Source: Deltaproteobacteria bacterium (GTDB lineage Bacteria > Desulfobacterota > Binatia > UBA1149 > CAITLU01). Taken from it: 42,644 nt of DNA. The notes below the pieces were generated by a model. The model saw only the letters and a list, made by a program, of their open reading frames with translations, was not told the DNA's origin and searched no databases. The position numbers and the translations under genes were made by a program. Below, piece after piece: positions 9,971 through 17,500 of this stretch (position 1 is its first letter; the number at the start of each line of letters is the position of its first letter). The DNA is taken from contig JACRCR010000004.1 in the NCBI GenBank assembly GCA_016218925.1, positions 1 to 42,644 on the forward strand, read 5' to 3'.

Positions 9971-10732
9971 CTATGACTTCTTCTTGGCCTTGATCTCTTC
10001 CTCGATCATCGACTTGTACAGATCGAACGAGCGCCCGGTCGGGATCTTGCCGTTGATGTAGAAAGTTGGCGTGCCGCGCACGCTGGCCTTTGCGGCCTCC
10101 TTCATCTCGTCGGCGATGAACGCCGCCGTCTCGGGCGACTCCATGTCGGTTTTCAGCCGATCCACGTCGAGGCCGATTTCCTTGCCCCAGATCGCGTACT
10201 TGTCGGGACCCAGCTCTTTGGCGTTCTGGAAGATCTTGTCGTGCATCTCCCAGAACTTGCCCTGCTTTCCGGCAGCCACGGCGGCCTTGGCCGCAGGCAT
10301 CGCGTTGGGATGGAACGGCAGCGGGAAGTTCTTGAAAACGAATCTTACGTCGTTCGGGAAGGCTTTGAGAACCTGATCCACCAAACTGGTGGCTTGTGAG
10401 CAGAAGGGTCATTGGAAGTCCGACCACTCCACGAACGTGACGACAGCGTCGGCGGGGCCTTTCGTGAACGAATTGCCTACCGAGACGTCGTAGCGCTTGT
10501 TGGGGTCGGGGGCTTCGGCCGCGGGCTTGGCCCCGCCGGTACCGGCTTTCGCCAGGATTTCCTTCTGGCTCTTGGCGAGCTCATCGAGCTTGGTCAGGAC
10601 GTCTTTTTGTTGGGCCTGGATCTCGTCCACCTTGCTCTTCATCTGACTGACTTCCTGCGGGTCCACGCAGGCTGCCAGGTAGACGCTCAGCACGGCGGCG
10701 AAAGCCGTGGCCGCTTTAGCCGATCTGCGCAT
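9971..10732 (-). CDS. DsbA-like selenoprotein (UPFC active site), lipoprotein
   Basis: I read one 253-aa protein through an in-frame TGA at 10409-10411 (residue 108). Upstream codons give ...FVEWSDFQ, the TGA follows, then PFCSQATSLVDQVLKAFPND... in the same frame to TAG at 9971. The neighbouring paralogue has C-P-F-C at the identical place, so TGA replaces the catalytic first cysteine and the site becomes U-P-F-C. The rest is intact: lipobox cysteine C22, coiled coil 26-60, resolving C111, cis-Pro loop RGTPTFYING, and the same KAKKKS end. ATG at 10732 has GGAGG upstream. Other genes here end in TGA, so the code is not generally reassigned. A nonsense mutation is the main alternative. No sel genes lie in the window. 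Confidence 0.85.
10378..10411 (-). promoter_or_regulatory. SECIS-like hairpin directly after the in-frame TGA
   Basis: On the coding strand, 16 bases after the TGA, arms CCACC (10388-10392) and GGTGG (10378-10382) enclose the loop AGTTT (10383-10387). The loop begins 21 bases after the TGA and has G at its second position. As I recall the bacterial SECIS model, the apical loop lies about 16-37 bases from the UGA with a G among its first two bases. A lower stem (GACC at the TGA with GGTT near 10370) is possible but needs a large asymmetric internal loop. The Cys paralogue has only a weak 4-bp GGAC/GTCC pairing at this place. Confidence 0.55.
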
Positions 10733-10771
10733 TCGTACCTCCGGTTTGTGCACTGTTGGCGATGGGGAGGC

Positions 10772-10800
10772 ATTGTTTAGGCGCCTGGGCGGGGTGTCAA
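10772..10800 (-). promoter_or_regulatory. Sigma-70-type promoter for the selenoprotein gene
   Basis: The minus strand has a perfect -35 box TTGACA (10795-10800), a 17-base spacer, and AACAAT (10772-10777, four of six matches) as -10. The predicted transcript would start near 10765 and have a leader of about 32 bases before the GGAGG and ATG at 10732. Confidence 0.5.
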
Positions 10801-10899
10801 GGCGGATTTCCCCGAAGCGCGCGGCGCGACCCGGGCCTCGACCGGGCCGGCGTTGGCCCGGCGCGGCGCGTCCACCTTCGACCCCGAGGGCTCGCACCT

Positions 10900-11952
10900 A
10901 TGGTGGCGCTGGCGTTTCGCTGCTATGCACTGACCCTCGTGCCGTCCGCCCAGACCACTGAGCCGTCCATTTCCTCGGGTGCTTCCTCGGGTGCGCGCCG
11001 CGCCGCCAGCACGCTCGCCAAGGTGGGTGTGTCGGCGCTCGCGCTGGGGATCGTGTGGCGCGAGGTCGATTCGGCCGCGTTGGTGCGCGTCTTCGCGCAG
11101 ACCAACCCATGGACGGTGGGGCTGGTGCTGATCATCTATCTGGCCGGTCAGGTGCTGACGGCCTATCGCTGGAAGTTCATTTCGCAACGGCTCGGATTCG
11201 ACCGCTCGCTGCGCGAAATGACGCGGATCTATTTCATCGGGATGTTCTTCAACCTCTTCGGGCCATCCACCCTTGGCGGCGACGTGGTGCGGTCGCTCTA
11301 CCTCGGCGCTTCGGACGGACGCCGCGCGGTGGCTTTCAATACGGTGATCTTCGACCGCGTCTCCGGGCTGGCGATGCTGGTCCTGGTTGCGGTGGCAGCG
11401 ATCGCGCTGTTCGGGCGCTTTGGCTTGCCGTGGCCGGTGGTGGCGGTGGCGGTGGCGGCCGGCGTGGCGCTGACAGTGGGCTGGTGGGTGGTGCCGCCGC
11501 TGGCGCGCCGGGTCCTGGCCCGCGATAGCCGCTGGCTGCGCCTGATAGAGCAGGAACTCGGACCTTTCTGGGGCGACCGCCGTCTGATCCAGCGGGCGGC
11601 CTGGGTGTCGGTCGGCTTCCACGTGCTGCAGGTCCTGTCGCTGATCCTGCTCGGCAGTGCGATATCGATGCGCGTGGATTGGCGTTACTACTTCATCTTC
11701 CATCCGCTGGTGACGGTCCTCAGCGCGCTGCCTCTGACTCTGGCGGGGCTCGGCATTCGCGAAGGCGGCTATCTGTGGTTCCTGCACCGCCAAGGCGTCG
11801 ATGACGAGACGGCGGTAGCGTTCGGCCTGTTGTGGTTCGTGGTGCTGACGGTTTCGTCGCTCACCGGAGGTCTCGTGTATCTCGCCGGAGGCACCGCCGT
11901 TCCTGCTCTGCGTGGAACCAGGACCGACGTGGAGCGCGCGCTCCCGGAGTGA
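10900..11952 (+). CDS. Flippase-like integral membrane protein (LPG synthase TM / UPF0104 family)
   Basis: The protein is 350 aa from ATG at 10900, which has GAGGG about nine bases upstream; GTG at 10939 is an alternative. It is polytopic, about eight helices. It carries the family signature of the lysylphosphatidylglycerol synthase transmembrane region (AglD/UPF0104): a helix followed by AYRWKFISQRLGF, then FFNLFGPSTLGGDVVRSLYL, an amphipathic stretch, and LPLTLAGLGIREGGYLWFL. There is no soluble synthetase domain, so it is the membrane part only, thought to move or bind lipid-linked substrates. Its substrate is unknown. A second family member follows at 12127. Confidence 0.85.
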   Translation: MVALAFRCYALTLVPSAQTTEPSISSGASSGARRAASTLAKVGVSALALGIVWREVDSAALVRVFAQTNPWTVGLVLIIYLAGQVLTAYRWKFISQRLGFDRSLREMTRIYFIGMFFNLFGPSTLGGDVVRSLYLGASDGRRAVAFNTVIFDRVSGLAMLVLVAVAAIALFGRFGLPWPVVAVAVAAGVALTVGWWVVPPLARRVLARDSRWLRLIEQELGPFWGDRRLIQRAAWVSVGFHVLQVLSLILLGSAISMRVDWRYYFIFHPLVTVLSALPLTLAGLGIREGGYLWFLHRQGVDDETAVAFGLLWFVVLTVSSLTGGLVYLAGGTAVPALRGTRTDVERALPE

Positions 11953-11979
11953 GGCTGCTGCGTCGTCTCTCCACCGGCC

Positions 11980-12012
11980 GGGGCGAGTGCCCGGTGCCGC
12001 GGCGCTTGCCCC
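11980..12012 (+). other. 12-bp hairpin between the two flippase-like genes
   Basis: GGGGCGAGTGCC (11980-11991) pairs with GGCGCTTGCCCC (12001-12012) over 12 bp with two G-U pairs and a 9-base loop. No T-run follows on either strand. It could attenuate transcription or stabilise the upstream mRNA end; it is not a standard intrinsic terminator. Confidence 0.35.
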
Positions 12013-12126
12013 GCACGCCCTCCCCGCTCATATTGCGCGTTTCGCGCCCGCGGTAGGCGCTGCGTCCCCGGTACATCGCGGGCGTCGCCGCTTCGGCGCA
12101 TTCCACACTGCAGGGGTCCCGTAATC

Positions 12127-13497
12127 ATGAAGAAGGCGCTCATCACGGTCGTGAAGACCCTACTGACCATCGGCATCTTCGTGTCGCTCTTCGCCGAATT
12201 CGGCGGCGGCACGGTGGCGGTGTCACGCAGCGGATTCGCGGACGGGACCATCTTCTACAAGGCCAACCCCGCGATGCCAGGGCTGGTCGGCCGTATGAAG
12301 GCCCGGCTCAGCGGTTCGACGCTTCCCGACCCTCACGTTGCGCTGGCAGGGGACGACGTCTGCACTCTGGCGATCAAGGGCGAGACGGTCTTCGTTCGCA
12401 CCGAGGCCGGCGAGATCGTCAAGCTGCGTGCCACGCACAACTGCGTGGACGGCAAGCTCGCCCAGGTGCTGGCCGGCGCCGACGACGATCGCAAGGTGCC
12501 GCTTGCCGAGACCTCCGGTACCACCGTGTGGGTGGAGAAGCAGGGCGTTCAGCGCGTGCCGATGACGGCCGCAGATCTGTGGACCGAGGTGCGCGCACTG
12601 GACCTGGGCGTCTTCATTCCGTGGGTGGCGTTCGCCACCTTCATCAAGTTCCTGGGCATCCTTGCCAACATCCTTCGCTGGCAGGTCCTGCTCAAAGGCC
12701 AGCAACTCCACTTCACGTTCGGATGGCTGACCTCGAGTTATTTCGTCGGACGTTTCTTCGGGATCGTGATGCCGTCGACGCTCGGTCTGGACGGCTGGCG
12801 CCTCTACGACACGATCCGTGAGTCGCGCAAGCCCGTCGAATGCACGACCGTACTCGCCATCGAGCGTATCATCGGGCTGGTCGGCCTGCTGGCGACGATC
12901 CTGCTCTTCATGCCGTTTGCGGACCTGAAGGGGCGCGACCTCGCCGACATCGTCGAGGCGATGGCAGTGCCGCTCGGAGGCGGGCTGCTGTTCGGCATGT
13001 TGCTGCTGCTGCGACCGGAGTTGTTTGCGCCGCTGATCCGCCTGGTGCCGGTGGCCAAGATCCGCAAGTTCCTCGACAACACCATTCACAGCGCGACCGC
13101 CTACTCGAGCCAGCGCGGCGCGCTCGTGATCGCGCTGGCTTGCGCCGTGTTCGCGCAGATCACCACGATGGCCATGTATTTCGCCAACGCGATGGCCCTG
13201 CAGGTGGAGGGCGTCTCGGTGCTGCAGGTGTTCTACGCGGCGGCGGTGATGACGCTCGGCACCTTCATCACGCCCACCGCGGCCGGTGAAGGCGTGCGCG
13301 AGCTGGTCTTCGTCGAACTGCTCGGCGGCCACGTGCCTGCTGCCAAGGCCTTCCTGATCGGCCACGTCGGGTTCTGGATCGAGAAGCTTCTGCTGTCGTT
13401 CCAGGGCGGCATTTTCCTGATCTGGGCGCCCAAGTCCTACCAGCGCGTGACCCGGGAGGACTTAGAACGTCTCAAACTGGAGACCGCCCGCGGCTGA
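12127..13497 (+). CDS. Flippase-like membrane protein with extracytoplasmic insert
   Basis: The protein is 456 aa. After one N-terminal helix (ITVVKTLLTIGIFVSLFAEF) comes a soluble stretch of about 130 residues. A polytopic region of the same UPF0104/LPG-synthase-TM type follows (NILRWQVLLKGQQLHFTF, SSYFVGRFFGIVMPSTLGLDGWRLYD, and TPTAAGEGVRELVFVELLGG near the end). The insert sits between helix 1 and the helix starting at residue 160, so it probably faces the periplasm. Family call is good; substrate unknown. It lies 174 bp after a shorter homologue. ATG at 12127 has only a weak AGGGG element. Confidence 0.8.
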   Translation: MKKALITVVKTLLTIGIFVSLFAEFGGGTVAVSRSGFADGTIFYKANPAMPGLVGRMKARLSGSTLPDPHVALAGDDVCTLAIKGETVFVRTEAGEIVKLRATHNCVDGKLAQVLAGADDDRKVPLAETSGTTVWVEKQGVQRVPMTAADLWTEVRALDLGVFIPWVAFATFIKFLGILANILRWQVLLKGQQLHFTFGWLTSSYFVGRFFGIVMPSTLGLDGWRLYDTIRESRKPVECTTVLAIERIIGLVGLLATILLFMPFADLKGRDLADIVEAMAVPLGGGLLFGMLLLLRPELFAPLIRLVPVAKIRKFLDNTIHSATAYSSQRGALVIALACAVFAQITTMAMYFANAMALQVEGVSVLQVFYAAAVMTLGTFITPTAAGEGVRELVFVELLGGHVPAAKAFLIGHVGFWIEKLLLSFQGGIFLIWAPKSYQRVTREDLERLKLETARG

Positions 13498-13545
13498 CCT
13501 GACCTCGCGGCGCCCGGCGTCCTCGCCGCTTGGCCGCGCGAGCGC

Positions 13546-13574
13546 TTTCCTGACCGGCGGCGCCTTCCTATACT
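13546..13574 (+). promoter_or_regulatory. Possible promoter before the methyltransferase gene
   Basis: TATACT at 13569-13574 is a good -10 match. A 17-base spacer separates it from TTTCCT (13546-13551), a weak -35. It is placed 24 bases before the ATG at 13599. Confidence 0.3.
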
Positions 13575-13598
13575 CGCGACGTGTTGTAAGACCTGCCG

Positions 13599-14525
13599 AT
13601 GCCAGCGACTTCCATCGCCTCCTCGCTCGACCGCGAGGATGGTTCCAGCGCGCGCTCCGATGATGCGCGGTTTCACGCCGCGCAGGCGGTAAGGGCGTAC
13701 TATCGCCGCACCGCCTGGGACTTTCATCTGGTCTGGTCCCCATGCGATTTTCACTTCGGTCTCTATGAGGACGGCTGCGTCACGCACCGGGCGGCGTTGC
13801 GCAACACCAACCGCCTGCTCGCCGACTTGGCCGGCGTAGGCGCCGGCTCGCGCGTGCTCGATGCCGGTTGCGGGGTCGGCGGCACTACGTTGTGGCTGGC
13901 GCGCGAGCGCGGGGCCGAGGTCACCGGGGTCACGCTGGTGCCCGAGCAGGTGGAGATCGGACGCCGCCGCGCCGAGCGCGGGGGCCTGGCCCATCTGGCC
14001 GAATTCCGCGAAGCCGACTACACCGACACTGGACTCGAGCCGGCGTCGTTCGATGCGGTGGTGGCGGCCGAGAGTCTCTGCCACGCGCCCGACAAGGCGG
14101 CCTTCTATCGCGAAGCTGCGCGGCTGCTCAGGCCCGGCGGTCGTCTGGTGATGACCGAGTACATGCGGACCCCGGACATCACTGCTGCCGATGATGCGAG
14201 GTTGCTCGACGAGTGGCTGGCGGGCTGGGCGCTCGCGGGCATCGACACCGCCGACAGTCATCGCGGCTACGCGAAGGCGGCAGGCTTCGACGAGGTGCGC
14301 GTCGAGGATTGCAGCGAGCGCTTTCGCCGCTCGCTGCGCCGTCTCTACCTGGTTTCCGGCGCGGGCTATCCGCTGGCCTGGATCGCCTGGCGGCTGGGAA
14401 TCCGCGACGACGTCCAGCACGGCAACGTGGTCGGCAGCATTCGTTTCTACCAGGCGCTGCGGCGCCGCAGCTGGTCATACGGTTTGCTGACCGCCACCAA
14501 ACCGGCAACACCCGAGGCGCGCTGA
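13599..14525 (+). CDS. Class I SAM-dependent C/N-methyltransferase
   Basis: The protein is 308 aa with a Rossmann-fold methyltransferase core. Motif I is VLDAGCGVGGTTLWLA (about 86-101), with the acidic residue after strand 2 in AEVTGVTLVP. The post-motif FDAVVAAESLCHAPDKAAFYREAARLLRPGGRLVMTEY is typical of the tocopherol / geranyl diphosphate / sterol methyltransferase group. The N-terminal YYRRTAWDFHLVWSPCDFHFGLYEDG resembles substrate-binding segments in that group. The substrate cannot be fixed; a small lipid or isoprenoid is a reasonable guess. Its TGA overlaps the ATG of the cyclase gene (TGATG), suggesting co-translation. Confidence 0.8.
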   Translation: MPATSIASSLDREDGSSARSDDARFHAAQAVRAYYRRTAWDFHLVWSPCDFHFGLYEDGCVTHRAALRNTNRLLADLAGVGAGSRVLDAGCGVGGTTLWLARERGAEVTGVTLVPEQVEIGRRRAERGGLAHLAEFREADYTDTGLEPASFDAVVAAESLCHAPDKAAFYREAARLLRPGGRLVMTEYMRTPDITAADDARLLDEWLAGWALAGIDTADSHRGYAKAAGFDEVRVEDCSERFRRSLRRLYLVSGAGYPLAWIAWRLGIRDDVQHGNVVGSIRFYQALRRRSWSYGLLTATKPATPEAR

Positions 14526-17500
14526 TGCCTGCGTCCGGCGCGCTGCGTCCATACGTCTGCTCCGGCGTGCTGCGACGGCTGGGTGCGGATCCCGAGTCTG
14601 CCCTTTCCTGCGACGTCGAGGAGATCAGCGCCGCCGCGCTATTTGCCGACGTTGCCGACTCGACCCGTACTGTCGAGAGCCTTGCCGAGCGCGGGCGCGA
14701 GGGCGCCGAACGGTTCTCGGTTCTGCTGAGCGCGTACTTCACCAAGTTGATCGACACGATGGAGCAGTTCGGCGGCGAGGTGCTGAAGTTCGACGGCGAC
14801 GCGGTGCTCGCGATCTGGCGGGTGTCGGGCACTGGCGCGCTGGCCGACGCCGCACGCCGCGCCGGGGCCTGCGCCTTTGCGTTTCAGGACGCCGCACCGA
14901 TGCTCGCGTCCGGCAGCGAAGGCCGGCTGCAGCTGCGCGCTGGCGTCGGCGCCGGCCCCGCCTCGATCGTGCATGTGAGCGACGGCGTGCGCCGCAGCGA
15001 GATGTTCATGGTGGGCCCGGCGTGGGTCGAGACGCTGGAGGCCTCAAAAGCGGCTGAACGCGGTGGGGTCGTCCTCGGCGGACAGGCCACCCGTGTTCTC
15101 GGGCTGGATGACTGCGCGGGCGACCGGGCGGCGGTGAGGGCGGCGATGAGGGCCGGGCTATCCGAGACCGCGCTGCCGCCGCCGCCGCGCGATCCGCGCA
15201 GCGAGATCGATGCCTCGGTGGCGTCGGCGCTCTCGCACTACGTTCCGCGTGTGGTTCGGTCCCGCAGCCTCGAGCAGCAGAGCCAGTGGCTGGCGGAGCT
15301 GCGCACGCTCACGACGGTGTTCATCGGTCTGGGGCTGGACGGAATCGAAGTCGATTCGCGTCTGTTCGGCGCGGTGTCCGCGGTCTTGCAGAGCATCGCC
15401 CGCTTTGGCGGAGACGTCGCTCGCGTCGGCGCGCATGGCAACGGGGTCGCGGTGCTGACCGCTTTCGGATTGCCGCCTCACGGACACGAAGACGACGCCG
15501 ATCGTGCCTCCCGGGCCGCGATGGCAGTGCGCGACGAGCTCGCCGGCAGCGGGATCGAAGTGTCGATCGGAGTGACTACGGGCAGGGTCTTCTGCGGGCC
15601 CGTGGGCAGCAGCGTCCGTCGCGAGTACACGATGATCGGCGACGCGGTCAACGTCGCTGCGCGGCTGATGAACGCGGCCCGCGGAGAAGTGCTGTGTGAC
15701 GCCGAGACACGCCAGGCCTCGCGAGGACGCGTGCGCTTCGGACCTGTGCGGGTGCTCGAGCCGCGAGGCCACAAGGGGGCGGTGCAGGTCTTCGAGCCGA
15801 TCGGTTACGGACAGGTGAGGCGGCCTTCGGGCGTGGCGCTGGTCGGACGCGACAAAGAGTGCTCGCAACTCGTCGATGCACTACGCGATCTCGAGAGCGC
15901 CGGCCGGGGAGGCGTGGTCGCGATCGAAGGCGAGGCCGGCATTGGCAAGTCGCGCCTGGCGTTGTTCGCGGCCGATGCGGCGCGCGAGCGCGGCGTGGAC
16001 GTGGTGAGCGGCGGCAGCGATTCCACCGAGAGTCAGGTTCCGTTCCATGCGTGGCGCAGGGTCGTGGTCGCCGTTCTGGGTCTGTCGATGCCGGGCGACG
16101 GCGGTAGCGACACCGCCGACTCCGATCCTAGCGCTGCCGATGTCGAGATTGCGGCTCTCGAAGAACGGCTGGTGCGGCTCTCTGGAATGGAGGCGCAGCA
16201 GGTCCGCCGCATGGCTCCGTTGCTCGGTGTCGTGCTCGGGACCCAGTTCGACGACAACGGATGGACGGCCAGGCTGTCACCCAGAGCGAGGGTCGAGCAG
16301 ACCACGGCGCTGGTCCTGCGCATCCTGTTCGGACGCCGGCAGTCAGCACCGGCGCGCGACCAGTCGGCTCCAGCGGGCAGGGACGCGCGACTGGTGGTGG
16401 TTCTCGAGGACGCGCACTGGTTCGACGCACCATCGTGGTCGCTGCTGAGCACGGCCGTGCAGGCCTCGTCTTCGTTGCTGTTCGTGGTTACTTCGAGACC
16501 GAACCTCGGCGTCGAGTACCGGAGCCTGCTCTCGGGCCCGCAGGTTCGTCACGTTCTGGTGGAGGGCCTGGACAGCGACTCCATCTCGACGCTGGCCGCG
16601 CGCCGGCTGGAGGTCGATGCGGTGCCCGGTCCGCTCGTGCGATTTCTCTTCGAGCGCACACGCGGCCACCCGTTTTTTGCGGAGGAATTGCTCGAGGCGC
16701 TGCGCCGGGCCGGCGCGCTCGCACTGTATGGCGGCGAATGTCGCCTGGCGCTGTCGCTTCAGGATCTGGAGAGACTCGATATTCCGCGGACGGTCGAAGG
16801 CGTGGTCGGCAGTCGCATCGACGGCCTCGGCGAGGATACGAGTTCGGTTCTCAAGGTAGCCGGCATCCTCAGTGGCACCTTCGCGGCCGCCGACATCGCC
16901 GCGGTCGACCCGGATCGGCGCGACACTGGCGACATAAGGGATTCGCTCGACGGCCTCGTCCGTGACGGATTGCTGGTTCACGACACGGCCGGCGGTGACC
17001 GTTTCACGTTCCGCCACGCCATCACTCAGGCGGTGACCTATGAGATGGTGCCCCACGCGCTGCGGCGCAACCTGCACCGTGCTGCCGCAGAAGCTCTGGG
17101 CGCAAGTGAAGAGGCTGCCGCCGCGGTGCTCGCCTATCACTGGAGCCGAGCCGTCGACCCTGAGGCGCCGCAGGTCGACATAGTCGAGAAGGCGGTTGCG
17201 GCGACCGAAGCCGCCGGCGAGGAGGCGACCCAATCGTTCGCCAACGCCGCTGCCGTGGCGTTGTTCTCGGAAGCGCTGGCGCTTGCCGAGTTGCTGCCGG
17301 GTGTCGCCGATGCCGGGCGCAGGGCGCATTGGCACCGGCGCATCGGCGAAGCGGATTTTGCCGCGGGGTGGCCCGAGCCCGCCAAGCGCAGCCTGCTGGC
17401 CGCGCTCGATCTGCTCCAACGCCCGGTTCCCGCTTCGCCGGCCAAGCTGAGGCTTTCGCTGGCCGGTGCGATCGCGCGTCAGGTTGCTCATCGGGCGCTG

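Noticed and set aside
9971-10732. Pseudogene or two separate genes split by a stop at 10409
   Set aside because: The frame, codon pattern and conserved residues continue unbroken after the TGA, and the stop hits exactly the redox-active position. A random nonsense mutation there is possible but less likely than selenocysteine.
9971-10732. General reassignment of TGA to an amino acid
   Set aside because: Many genes here end in TGA at sensible places (the methyltransferase, moaB, moaE, the toxin pair, dppB, dppC), so TGA is normally a stop.
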